DNA of 64,000 nucleotides from Amycolatopsis tucumanensis (GTDB lineage: Bacteria; Actinomycetota; Actinomycetes; Mycobacteriales; Pseudonocardiaceae). The notes beneath the pieces are model-generated. The model had not been told where the DNA came from, did no database searches, and worked only from the letters and a program-made list of their open reading frames with translations. The DNA lies in the NCBI RefSeq assembly GCF_021654135.1, contig NZ_JAKGSD010000001.1, forward strand, positions 310,001 to 374,000. The letters are read 5' to 3'. Made by a program: the position numbers and the translations under genes. The stretch's first letter is position 1. Each line of letters opens with the position of its first letter. Positions 48,774 to 57,399 of the stretch are shown one piece after another.

Positions 48774-50585
48774 GTGGGGATGCGTTTCCCGAGACGAACG
48801 CGGGTGGGCGCGGCGGTGGCCGCCGCGGCGCTGGTGGCGGGCCCGTTCGTGCCCGCGGCCCAGGCGCAGCAGCAGGGCGGCACGGTGCTGCGCGTGGCGC
48901 TGGTGCAGGAGATCGACCACCTGAACCCGTTCCTCGCCTCGTTCGCCTCCAGCACCATGGTCGGGCGCATGACCTGGGAGTTCCTCACCCTGCCCTCGGC
49001 CGAGGACAACACCCCCGCGCCGGGCCTGGCCGAGTCCTGGTCCACCTCGCCGGACAAGCTCACCTGGACCTACAAGATCCGCGACGGCGTGAAGTGGTCC
49101 GACGGGCAGCCGGTCACCGCGAAGGACGCCGCCTACACGTTCACACGGATCATGACCGACGAGAACGCCCAGGAAGCCAACGGCACCTACGTCGAGAACT
49201 TCGAGTCGGTCACCGCCACCGACGACCGCACCCTGGTCATCAAGACGAAGACCCCGCAGGCCAGCATGACCGCGCTGGACGTGCCGATCGTGCCCGAGCA
49301 CATCTGGGCTAACCAGCCGAACATGACCGACCCGGCCACCGACTCGGTGCCCGTCGTCGGCGTCGGCGACGGCCCGTTCCTGATCACCGAGTACCGGCCC
49401 AACGAGCTGGTCCGGCTCAAGGCCAACCCGGACTACTGGCGCGGCCGCGCCAAGATCGACGAGCTGCAGTTCATCAGCTACAAGAACTCCGAGGCCGCGG
49501 TCAACGCGCTGAAGAACGACGAGGTGGACTTCGTCAACCGGCTCACCTCGACCCAGTTCGACACGCTGAAGAACGCCGAGGGCATCACCACGAACCAGGC
49601 GATCGGCCGCCGCTACCGCGAGATCATCGTCAACCACGGCGCCCAGACCCAGTCCCGCCAGCCGATCGGCGACGGCAACCCGGTGCTCAAGGACGTCCGC
49701 GTGCGGCAGGCCATCGCCCGCGCACTGGACCCGCAGACCCTGGTGGACAAGGTGCTCGGCGGCTACGGCCAGACCGGCGGCGGCATCGTGCCCGCCTCCT
49801 TTCCGGCCTACCACTGGGAGCCCGCGGCGAACGAGCGCTACAACTTCGACCCGGCGGCCGCCAACGCCCAGCTCGACCAGGCCGGCTACCCGCGTGGCGC
49901 CGACGGCACCCGGATCGGCCCGGACGGCAAGCCCATCGAGCTGCGCCTGCTCGGCCGCGCCAGCGAGGACTTCGCCCAGCGCGCCTCCGACTACGTGGTC
50001 AGCTGGCTCGGCGCGATCGGCATCAAGGCGACCAAGCAGCTGGTCTCCGACAACGAGGTCGACGAGCGCACCAACAACGGCACCTACGACCTCGCCTTCT
50101 CCGGCTGGGGCACCAGCCCGGACCCGGACTACATCCTGTCCAAGCAGACCTGCGCGGCCCTGCCCGCGGTGGCGGGCAGCAGCAGTAGCACCTCGTTCTT
50201 CTGCGACCCCGAGTTCGACCGCCTCTACGCCGCCGAGAGCACCGAGTTCGACCCGGCCAAGCGTGCCGACCTGGTGAAGCAGGCCCAGGCCCGCTACTAC
50301 ACCCAGGTGCCCAGCATCGTGCTGGACTACGACAACGTGCTCGAGGCCTACCGCTCGGACAACTTCGCGAGCTTCACCAAGCAGCCCGCGGGCACCGGCC
50401 AGATCATGGAGCAGAGCGGCTACTGGGGCTTCTACGGCGCGACCCCGGCCGAGGGCGGCTCGTCCTCCAGCGGCGGCCTGTCCAGCGGCGCCTGGATCGC
50501 GATCGGCGCCGGTGTCGTGGTCGTCCTGGCCATCGCGGGCACGGCGGCCGGGCGGCGCCGCAAGTCCGCCGACGACCAGGAGTAG
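48774..50585 (+). CDS. dppE: Dipeptide ABC transporter substrate-binding protein with C-terminal membrane anchor
   Basis: The 603-aa product starts at GTG 48774, with AGAGGTGGG just upstream; ATG 48780 is the alternative. An N-terminal signal peptide ends near AQA-QQQGG with no lipobox cysteine. The SBP_bac_5 fold covers about 45-545 (PVTAKDAAYTFTRIM, PLKDVRVRQAIARALD-like). After a Gly/Ser linker there is a C-terminal membrane helix (SGAWIAIGAGVVVVLAIAGTAAG) and a basic tail. The protein is thus held to the membrane by its C-terminus rather than by a lipid. It should capture di- or oligopeptides. Confidence 0.92.
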   Translation: MGMRFPRRTRVGAAVAAAALVAGPFVPAAQAQQQGGTVLRVALVQEIDHLNPFLASFASSTMVGRMTWEFLTLPSAEDNTPAPGLAESWSTSPDKLTWTYKIRDGVKWSDGQPVTAKDAAYTFTRIMTDENAQEANGTYVENFESVTATDDRTLVIKTKTPQASMTALDVPIVPEHIWANQPNMTDPATDSVPVVGVGDGPFLITEYRPNELVRLKANPDYWRGRAKIDELQFISYKNSEAAVNALKNDEVDFVNRLTSTQFDTLKNAEGITTNQAIGRRYREIIVNHGAQTQSRQPIGDGNPVLKDVRVRQAIARALDPQTLVDKVLGGYGQTGGGIVPASFPAYHWEPAANERYNFDPAAANAQLDQAGYPRGADGTRIGPDGKPIELRLLGRASEDFAQRASDYVVSWLGAIGIKATKQLVSDNEVDERTNNGTYDLAFSGWGTSPDPDYILSKQTCAALPAVAGSSSSTSFFCDPEFDRLYAAESTEFDPAKRADLVKQAQARYYTQVPSIVLDYDNVLEAYRSDNFASFTKQPAGTGQIMEQSGYWGFYGATPAEGGSSSSGGLSSGAWIAIGAGVVVVLAIAGTAAGRRRKSADDQE

Positions 50586-50587
50586 GC

Positions 50588-51604
50588 GTGACGAACGCGC
50601 TCTCCACCGCCGCGGCGGAGCTCGACGAGCCCCGCCGCGGCACCGGCACCGCCCGGTTCCTGCTCGGCAAGCTCGGCGGCGCGATCGGCAGCCTGCTGCT
50701 CGTGGTCGCGCTGGGCTTCCTGCTGTTCCGGATGATCCCCGGCGACCCGGTCACGACGTTGACCCGCGACCGGCCCACCAGCCCCGAGCAGCTGGCGCAG
50801 CTGCGGGCCCGGCTCGGCGTGGACCAGCCGCTGTACCGGCAGTTCCTGGACTACCTCGGCGGGCTGCTGCACGGCGACCTGGGCACCTCCTACGGCTACA
50901 ACCGGCCGGTGAGCGCGCTCATCGGCGAGCGGCTCGGCCCCACGCTGCTGCTCGTCGGCACCGCCACCGTGCTGGCCGTGGCGCTCGGGCTGTGGCTCGG
51001 CGTGCGCGCGGCGTGGCGGCGGGGCAGCCTGTTCGACCGCACCCACACCGGGATCGCGCTGACGCTGTGGTCGATGCCCCAGTTCTGGCTGGGCCTGCTG
51101 CTGCTCATCGCCACGCAGGGGGTGTTCCCCAGCGGCGGCATGCGCTCCCCGGACACCCCGCCGGAGTTCTTCCCGCAGCTGCTCGACGTCGCCCACCACC
51201 TGGTGCTGCCGTGCGTCACGCTGCTCGCGGTGATCTACGCCCAGTACATGCTGGTCATGCGGTCGTCGCTGCTCGGCGAGATGAACGCCGAGTACCTCAC
51301 CACCGCCCGCGCCAAGGGCCTGCGCGAAGACCTGGTGCGCCGCCGCCACGCGGTGCCCAACGCGCTGCTGCCCACCGTGACGCTGGTGTTCCTCCAGTTC
51401 GGCCTGGTGGTGTCCGGCACCGTCACGGTCGAGACCGTGTTCTCCTGGCCCGGGCTGGGACTGCTCACCTACGAAGCGCTGCGGGTGCCGGACCTGCCGC
51501 TGCTGCAAGGAGTCTTCGTGGTCATGGCCGGCTCGGTCATCGTGATGAACCTGATCGCCGAGGTGCTCTACCGCGTGCTCGACCCCCGGGTGCGTGCGCA
51601 GTGA
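50588..51604 (+). CDS. dppB: Dipeptide ABC transporter permease (DppB-like)
   Basis: The 338-aa product starts at GTG 50588, two bases after the binding-protein stop. Six membrane helices are apparent, with the N-terminal LGFLLFRMIPGDPV typical of DppB and the EAA loop YLTTARAKGLREDLVRRRHAVPNALLP. It forms the channel with the DppC-like protein, whose start overlaps its stop. Confidence 0.93.
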   Translation: MTNALSTAAAELDEPRRGTGTARFLLGKLGGAIGSLLLVVALGFLLFRMIPGDPVTTLTRDRPTSPEQLAQLRARLGVDQPLYRQFLDYLGGLLHGDLGTSYGYNRPVSALIGERLGPTLLLVGTATVLAVALGLWLGVRAAWRRGSLFDRTHTGIALTLWSMPQFWLGLLLLIATQGVFPSGGMRSPDTPPEFFPQLLDVAHHLVLPCVTLLAVIYAQYMLVMRSSLLGEMNAEYLTTARAKGLREDLVRRRHAVPNALLPTVTLVFLQFGLVVSGTVTVETVFSWPGLGLLTYEALRVPDLPLLQGVFVVMAGSVIVMNLIAEVLYRVLDPRVRAQ

Positions 51605-52497
51605 CCGCCCCCGCCGCGATCGCCTGGCAGCGCCGCCGCGCCGCGGCCGCTTCGGTGTGGCGCGAGTTCGCCGCCGACCGCGGCGGCCTGGCCGGGCTGG
51701 GCGTCCTCGTGCTGGTGGTGCTGCTCGCGGTGCTCGCGCCGGTGATCACCGACCCGGCCGGGCTGGACGTGGTCAACGCTCCCGGAAAGCCCTTGCAGCC
51801 GCCCAGCGGCGAGTTCCCGCTCGGCACCGACATCGACGGCCGCTCGGTCCTGCTGCTCACGCTGTGGGGCGCGCGGGTGTCGCTGCTGGTCGGGTTCGCC
51901 GCGACCATCCTGTCCGTGCTGATCGGCACGCTGGTCGGCATCGCCGCCGCGCACTTCGGCGGCTGGATCTCCGGCCTGCTGATGCGGTTCACCGACTTCT
52001 TCCTGGTGCTGCCCTCGCTGGTGCTGGCGATCGCGCTGTCCACCGTGCTGCCGCACGGCGTGCCGACGATCATCGTCGCGGTCGGGGTCACCTCGTGGCC
52101 CACCACGGCCCGGCTGGTGCGTGCGCAGACCCTGACCATCGAGTCGCGGCCCTACATCGAACGGGCCCGCGCCCTGGGCGGCGGGCACCTGCACGTCATC
52201 GGCAAGCACGTGCTGCCCGGCGTGCTGCCGCTGGTGCTGGCCAACACCACCCTCGTGGTGGGCAACTCGATCATCGCCGAGTCCACGCTGTCCTTCCTGG
52301 GCCTTGGCGACCCGACCGCGCCGTCCTGGGGCCAGATGCTGCAGCGCGCCCTGTCCTCCGGCGCGGTCACCGGCGGAGCGTGGTGGTACCTGATCCCGCC
52401 CGGCCTGGCGATCGTGGTGATCGTGCTGTCGTTCACCCTCGCCGGCCGCGCGCTGGAGACGGTGCTCAACCCGCGGCTGAAGGGGGAGCACGCGTGA
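51601..52497 (+). CDS. dppC: Dipeptide ABC transporter permease (DppC-like)
   Basis: The 298-aa product starts at GTG 51601, overlapping dppB by 4 bp (GTGA). It has the DppC N-terminal extension, LGTDIDGRSVLLLTLWGARVSLLVG, and the EAA loop YIERARALGGGHLHVIGKHVLPG. Its stop overlaps the ATPase start, so four genes form one coupled operon. Confidence 0.93.
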   Translation: MTAPAAIAWQRRRAAAASVWREFAADRGGLAGLGVLVLVVLLAVLAPVITDPAGLDVVNAPGKPLQPPSGEFPLGTDIDGRSVLLLTLWGARVSLLVGFAATILSVLIGTLVGIAAAHFGGWISGLLMRFTDFFLVLPSLVLAIALSTVLPHGVPTIIVAVGVTSWPTTARLVRAQTLTIESRPYIERARALGGGHLHVIGKHVLPGVLPLVLANTTLVVGNSIIAESTLSFLGLGDPTAPSWGQMLQRALSSGAVTGGAWWYLIPPGLAIVVIVLSFTLAGRALETVLNPRLKGEHA

Positions 52498-54110
52498 GCC
52501 TGCTGGAGATCAAGGATCTGCGCGTCGCCTACCGGGACGTGGAGGCGGTGCGCGGCGTGGACCTGACGCTGGCGCCGGGGGAGACCCTCGGCGTCGCCGG
52601 GGAGTCCGGCTCGGGCAAGTCCACGGTCGCGATGAGCGTGCTGCGGCTGCTGCCCAAGTCCGCGAAGGTCACCGGGGAGATCCGGCTCGACGGCGAGGAC
52701 GTCACCACCATGCGCTGGGGACACCTGCGCGCGGTGCGGTGGGCGAAGGCGTCGGTGGTGTTCCAGGGCGCCATGCACGCGCTCAACCCGGTCCGCACCA
52801 TCGGCGACCAGATCGCCGAACCGATCCGGCTGCACGACCCGTCGGCCACCGACGTCGACGGCCGGGTCGCCGAGCTGCTGGAGTCGGTGGACCTGCCGCC
52901 GTCCCGCGCCGGGGCCTACCCGCACGAGCTGTCCGGCGGGCAGAAGCAGCGCGTGATGATCGCGATGGCGCTGGCCTGCCGCCCCCGGCTGATCATCGCC
53001 GACGAGCCGACCACCGCGCTCGACGTCATCGTGCAGGCCCAGGTGCTCGACCTGCTGACCCGCCTGGTCGCCGAGCACGGCCTCGGCCTGATCATGATCA
53101 GCCACGACCTGTCCGTGCTCGCCGCCACCTGCGCGCGCATCGCCGTGATGTACCGCGGGGAGATCGTCGAAGAAGGCCCGTCCGCCGAGGTGATGCGCTC
53201 GCCGCGGCACGAGCACACCCGCGCGCTGGCCGCCGCGTTCCCCACGGTCGGCGACCCGGCCGCCCGCTTCGCGCCCGCCACCACCGCGCCGCTGCCGCCG
53301 GAACCGGACACCCCGCCCGCGCCGGACGTGCTGCTGGCCGCGGAGAACCTGCGGGTCAGCTTCCGCGACCGGCGTGGCGCCCGCATCGACGCCGTCGCCG
53401 GCGTGGACCTGCAGGTGCGGCGCAACGAGATCGTCGCGCTCGTCGGCCAGTCCGGCTCCGGCAAGACCACCCTCGCCCGCACACTGCTCGGCCTGCAGAA
53501 ACCGACCTCCGGCGTGGTCCGCTACGACGGGCAGCCGGTGCCCTCGTCGGGCGCGGCGCTCAAGGCCTACCGGCGGCACGTCCAGCTCGTGCTGCAGGAC
53601 CCGGCCAGCGCGCTCAACCCGCGGCACACCGTCTACGAGGCCGTCGCCGAGGGGCCCCGCATCCACCGGCTGCCCGGCGACGAGCGGCAGATCGTCACCG
53701 AAGCGCTGGAGGCCGCGGAACTGCGCCCGGCCGAGCACTTCCTGCACCGGCTGCCGCACGAGCTCTCCGGCGGGCAACGGCAGCGCGTGGTCATCGCCGG
53801 CGCCCTCGCCCTGCAGCCGGGCGTGCTCGTCGCCGACGAGCCCGTCGCGTCGCTGGACGCCTCGGTGCGCGGCGAGATCCTCGGGCTGCTACTGCGGCTG
53901 CGCCGCGAACTCGGGCTGGCCGGCCTGGTCATCACACACGACCTCGGCCTGGCGTGGAACATCGCCGACCGCGTCGCCGTGATGTACCGCGGCGAACTCG
54001 TCGAGGTCGGCACCGTCGAGGAAGTCCTGCTCGACCCGGAGCACGAGTACACGCGCTCCCTGCTCGCGGCGCTTCCGGGAGGAACGACGCGAGCTTCACT
54101 ACCGTCCTGA
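52494..54110 (+). CDS. Dipeptide ABC transporter, fused double ATPase (DppD-DppF)
   Basis: The 538-aa product starts at GTG 52494 (GTGA overlap). It has two complete ATPase cassettes in one chain: Walker A GESGSGKST and signature LSGGQKQRV in the first (about 1-260), then GQSGSGKTT and LSGGQRQRV in the second (about 275-538). Each Walker B ends in DEP. Most dipeptide systems split these into DppD and DppF; the fusion guarantees one-to-one assembly. Confidence 0.94.
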   Translation: MSLLEIKDLRVAYRDVEAVRGVDLTLAPGETLGVAGESGSGKSTVAMSVLRLLPKSAKVTGEIRLDGEDVTTMRWGHLRAVRWAKASVVFQGAMHALNPVRTIGDQIAEPIRLHDPSATDVDGRVAELLESVDLPPSRAGAYPHELSGGQKQRVMIAMALACRPRLIIADEPTTALDVIVQAQVLDLLTRLVAEHGLGLIMISHDLSVLAATCARIAVMYRGEIVEEGPSAEVMRSPRHEHTRALAAAFPTVGDPAARFAPATTAPLPPEPDTPPAPDVLLAAENLRVSFRDRRGARIDAVAGVDLQVRRNEIVALVGQSGSGKTTLARTLLGLQKPTSGVVRYDGQPVPSSGAALKAYRRHVQLVLQDPASALNPRHTVYEAVAEGPRIHRLPGDERQIVTEALEAAELRPAEHFLHRLPHELSGGQRQRVVIAGALALQPGVLVADEPVASLDASVRGEILGLLLRLRRELGLAGLVITHDLGLAWNIADRVAVMYRGELVEVGTVEEVLLDPEHEYTRSLLAALPGGTTRASLPS

Positions 54111-54133
54111 ATGCCCGCAAGTCAAGGAAATGA

Positions 54134-54173
54134 CGTTCCCGGCGCGAACCGGCACGGGAACGGTGTGTAATCT
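54134..54173 (+). promoter_or_regulatory. Inverted repeat and -10 upstream of mptB
   Basis: CGTTCCCG (54134-54141) and CGGGAACG (54155-54162) pair perfectly around a 13-nt loop, between the dpp operon and mptB. TAATCT (54168-54173) follows as a possible -10. The repeat may end dpp transcription or control mptB. Confidence 0.5.
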
Positions 54174-54175
54174 CC

Positions 54176-55738
54176 GTGGACGAAATGGCGACCACCACTG
54201 ACCCCGCTCCCGGGGCGCCCGCGCAGGCGCACCCGGCCGCGCGCGTGCGCGTGCCCTCGCGGTTCCCGTACCGCACGATCGCGATGGGTACCCTCGGCAG
54301 TCTCCTGCTCCTCATCGGCGCGCTCGGGGCCGGTGGCATCCTGATCCGCGACCCGGTCCTCGGGCACGGCCCACTGTCCTGGGTCCGCTACGGGCACGGG
54401 CAGATGCTCGCCAACGCGGTGCTCTACGGCGGGTTCGCGCTCGTGGTGTGGGCGTGGGTCCGGCTGGGCCGCTACATGCTCGCCGGGCGCATCGGCAGCA
54501 GGCCGATCCTCGTCGCCGCGGCCTGCTGGATGGCGCCGCTGCTCGTCTCGCCGCCGCTGTTCACCCGCGACGTGTTCTCCTACCTCGGCCAGGGCGCCCA
54601 GCTGCTGCACGGGCTCGACCCGTACGCGCACGGCCCGGCCGAGCTCGAGGTGCTGCGCGACGTGGTGCAGAACGTGCACCCGGTCTGGCAGACCACCCCG
54701 GCGCCCTACGGCCCGCTGTTCCTGCTGATCGCCAAGGGTGTCGTCGCCCTGACCGGCGACAACGTGATCGCCGGCGTCATCGTGACGCGCCTGGTGCTGC
54801 TGATCGGCCTGGCGATGATGCTGTGGGCGCTGCCGCGGCTGGTGCGCCACCTCGGCGGCAAGCTGCCGATCACCGTGTGGCTCGCGGTCGCCAGCCCGAT
54901 GACCGTCATCCACCTCGTCGGCGGCCCGCACAACGACCTGCTGATGCTGGGCTTCCTGACCATTGGCGTGCTCGCCGCGCTGGAACGCAAGCACGCGGTC
55001 GCGATCGTGCTGGTCACGATTGGCATGCTGATCAAGCCGACCGCGGCGGTCGCGCTGCCGTTCCTGGTGTGGGTGTGGGCCAACCACCTGCCCCACCCGA
55101 GCCGGGTCCGCAACTTCTTCCAGGCGGGCGCGATCTCGGTCGGCTTGTTCGGGGTCGTGTTCGTGGTCGGCACCTGGGTGTCGCTCGGCTCGTTCAACCT
55201 GGGCTGGGTGACCGGCCTGCAGGCGCCGACGCTGGTGACGAACTGGCTGAACTTCCCGACCGGGCTCGGGCAGCTGGCGCACACGCTGGTGAACCTGGTG
55301 ATCACCGTGCCGGAGTCGCCGTTCGTGACGGTGGCCCGCGCACTGGCGATGCTGACGCTGGCCGCGTTCGGCGTGCGGCAGTGGTGGAAGGCGCGCAACG
55401 GCGGCAACGAGGCGATCTTCCGGATGGCCATGACGCTGCTGGCCACCGCGATCCTCGCCCCGCCGACCCTGCCGTGGTACCTGACCTGGGGCTTCGTGAT
55501 CGCGTCGGCGTTCCCGTGGCGGCGCAGGCACCTGGCCATCGTGGTCGCCGTGGCGTCGTTCCTGGTGCTCGCCTACTACCCGACGGGCGAGCAGGCCCTC
55601 TACGACTGGTGGTTCGTCGTGGTGGTCCTGGCGCTGTCGGTCTACGCGGCGGCTTCGCTGCTGCGCCCGGACCCCCTCGGCCTGGTCGGCGCGTGGCGGC
55701 GCCAGCCCGAGGTGCCGGACTTCGTCGCGAAGGACTAG
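54176..55738 (+). CDS. mptB: Polyprenol-phosphomannose-dependent alpha-1,6-mannosyltransferase (MptB-like)
   Basis: The GT-C-type membrane protein is 520 aa from GTG 54176, or 517 aa from ATG 54185, which lies at a better distance from the -10. About 12-13 membrane helices are present. The first extracytoplasmic loop holds the catalytic acidic residue in FTRDVFSYLGQGAQLLHGLDPY and TTPAPYGPLFL, as in mycobacterial MptB. MptB extends the mannan core of lipomannan using polyprenol-phosphomannose. Its TAG stop is part of the CTAG where the downstream transposon remnant begins. Confidence 0.9.
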   Translation: MDEMATTTDPAPGAPAQAHPAARVRVPSRFPYRTIAMGTLGSLLLLIGALGAGGILIRDPVLGHGPLSWVRYGHGQMLANAVLYGGFALVVWAWVRLGRYMLAGRIGSRPILVAAACWMAPLLVSPPLFTRDVFSYLGQGAQLLHGLDPYAHGPAELEVLRDVVQNVHPVWQTTPAPYGPLFLLIAKGVVALTGDNVIAGVIVTRLVLLIGLAMMLWALPRLVRHLGGKLPITVWLAVASPMTVIHLVGGPHNDLLMLGFLTIGVLAALERKHAVAIVLVTIGMLIKPTAAVALPFLVWVWANHLPHPSRVRNFFQAGAISVGLFGVVFVVGTWVSLGSFNLGWVTGLQAPTLVTNWLNFPTGLGQLAHTLVNLVITVPESPFVTVARALAMLTLAAFGVRQWWKARNGGNEAIFRMAMTLLATAILAPPTLPWYLTWGFVIASAFPWRRRHLAIVVAVASFLVLAYYPTGEQALYDWWFVVVVLALSVYAAASLLRPDPLGLVGAWRRQPEVPDFVAKD

Positions 55739-55739
55739 C

Positions 55740-56590
55740 TGTTGGGGTCATGGACGTTGTTGACGGTGTGGTCGACGCGTCGGGTTGATCAAGGCGAAGA
55801 CCTCCGTGTGGCGTGAAGGTGCTTGACGCCTTCCCGCACAAACGGGCACAAGTGGATCCGCCGGTTCCGGGAGGAAGGCCAGGCCGGGCTGGCCGACCGG
55901 CCAAGGTCGCCCGCACACCTCACCGACCTGAACGTCTGCGGAGGTGGAGCGCGAGGTCCTGCAGGTGCGGCAGGACCGCCGGCTCGGCCCCGCCAGGATC
56001 GCCGAGCCGATTCGCCGTTACGAGCGGGACCGGCCGGGCGAGCTGGTCCATGTCGATGTGAAAAAACTCGGACGGCTGCGTGAGGGCGGCGGATGGTGGG
56101 CGCACGGTCGCGGCAGTGATCAGCACAAGGCCGCCCGTCGCGCGCCCCGAGTGGGGGTTGAGTTTGTGCACTGCGCCGTCGACGATCACTCCCGGCTGGC
56201 CTACGCCGAGATCCACCCCGGCGAAACCGCCACCACCTGCGCCGACTTCCTCCGCCGCGTTCGCCGCCCACGGCATCCCCGCCATCGAACGAGTCATGAC
56301 CGACAACGCTCTGGCCTACCGCCGCTCGCACGCCTTCCGCACCGCGGTCACCGACATCGGCGGCCACCAGCGCTTCACCCGCGCCTACCGCCCCCAAACC
56401 AACGGCAAAGCCGAACGCTTCAACCGCACCCTCGCCGAAGAATGGGCCTACGCCCAACCCTTCACCAACTCACACGAGCGCACCGCCGCCCTACCCGGCT
56501 TCCTCCACAACTACAACCACCACCGAGCCCACAGCGCCCTCAACGGCCAACCACCCATCACCCGCCTCAACAACTTCGCTGGGCACTAGA
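55740..56590 (+). mobile_element. Decayed IS481-type insertion sequence flanked by CTAG
   Basis: The element lies between CTAG sites at 55735-55738 and 56586-56589, with another CTAG at 56592-56595. IS481 elements are known to target NCTAGN and duplicate it. GTTGTTGA occurs inward from each end in opposite orientation (about 55755 and, on the minus strand, about 56571), perhaps part of the terminal repeats. Its transposase is broken, so it is probably immobile. Confidence 0.75.
55823..56589 (+). pseudogene. IS481 family transposase, frameshifted and internally deleted
   Basis: Three reading frames each carry a piece. From 55823, KWIRRFREEGQAGLADRPRSPAH is the HTH region. From 55944, the frame gives RRLGPARIAEPIRRYERDRPGE then LVHVDVKKLGRL (first catalytic Asp); ARIA joins IRRYERD directly, missing about 35 residues of the usual protein. 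From about 56262, a third frame gives MTDNALAYR (second Asp) and NGKAERFNRTLAEEWAY (Glu). The DDE triad survives but not in one frame. Confidence 0.85.
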
Positions 56591-56591
56591 G

Positions 56592-56954
56592 CTAGCCGCC
56601 GAGTTCGCCGGTCAGCGACATCGTTCCGCCGCCGTCGGAGCCGGCGCTGGCGCTGCTCGTCAGCGGCTGCCCGTCGACCTCGATCGAGGCGGACAGTTCG
56701 TGCTCGCCCGCAGGCTGGATCAGCAGCTGGAGCTGCTGCGTCCCCTCGGCGGGCAGCGTGAACGACTTCGTCCACGGCGGGGTGATGCCCTCGTCTCGCA
56801 CCGAGTTCCGGCCGTCGGTCTTGTACTCGATCCACGCGATCTGCCCGGTGCCGGTGACCTCGTAGACGATGGTGTGCGGCTCCTCAGGCTCGCCGGAGCA
56901 GGCCGCCGCCAGCACCAACACCGGGACCATCGCCGCCGCGCGCAGGGTTCTCAT
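56592..56954 (-). CDS. Small lipoprotein, MmpS-like
   Basis: The 120-aa product starts at ATG 56954. A signal peptide ends in the lipobox LAAACSGE (Cys about 20). The body (TIVYEVTGTGQIAWIEYKTD..., PPWTKSFTLPAEGTQQLQLLIQ) matches the MmpS-like beta-sandwich seen in mycobacterial membrane-protein partners. No MmpL transporter is nearby. Its stop codon lies in a GCTAGC next to the transposon remnant. Confidence 0.78.
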   Translation of the reverse strand: MRTLRAAAMVPVLVLAAACSGEPEEPHTIVYEVTGTGQIAWIEYKTDGRNSVRDEGITPPWTKSFTLPAEGTQQLQLLIQPAGEHELSASIEVDGQPLTSSASAGSDGGGTMSLTGELGG

Positions 56955-56960
56955 GCGCCG

Positions 56961-56966
56961 ATCGTA
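56961..56966 (-). promoter_or_regulatory. -10 element of the lipoprotein gene, leaderless spacing
   Basis: TACGAT on the minus strand ends 6 bp before ATG 56954. Confidence 0.6.
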
Positions 56967-56982
56967 GAGATCACGCCACCGC

Positions 56983-57399
56983 TCAGCGGCCGGTTTGGCC
57001 GGTTCCTGCCCAACCGCTCCAGCGGGTCACGCGGGTGCGCACCACCGGTCCCTCCGGCGGCCGCTCCGCGTACTGCGGGTACTTCGCCACCAGCAGCGGC
57101 ACCGGCCCGGGCTCCTCGACCGTCGCCGTGCCGTCCGCCCGCGCCCACCACAACCGGGTCCAGTCCTCGTCGTAGGCGTCGGCCAGGAACGTCACCGCCG
57201 GGTTCGCCGCGATGTTCGCCAGCCGCCGCAGCGCGTGCGTCGACTTCGGCTTGTGGTCGACCGCGAACACGATCTCGTCCCCGGACACCGCGAACGTCAC
57301 CGGCACCAGGTGCGGCTGCCCCTCCGCCGACACGGTCGCCAGCCGCGCCACCCTGGCCGCCACGAACCGCGCCCGCGCCTCCGCCGGATCAAGCCGCAC
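56983..57399 (-). CDS. PPOX class F420-dependent oxidoreductase (TIGR03668-like)
   Basis: The 138-aa product starts at GTG 57399, overlapping the LD-carboxypeptidase gene by 11 bp. VARLATVSAEGQPHLVPVTFAVSGDEIVFAVDHKPKST is the split-barrel cofactor region and LWWARADGTA the later strand, as in the F420-dependent TIGR03668 family. The substrate is unknown. Confidence 0.88.
   Translation of the reverse strand: MRLDPAEARARFVAARVARLATVSAEGQPHLVPVTFAVSGDEIVFAVDHKPKSTHALRRLANIAANPAVTFLADAYDEDWTRLWWARADGTATVEEPGPVPLLVAKYPQYAERPPEGPVVRTRVTRWSGWAGTGQTGR

Noticed and set aside
55740..56590. An intact transposase using programmed frameshifting
   Set aside because: Pieces lie in three frames and about 35 residues are missing around ARIA/IRRYERD, which frameshifting would not repair.
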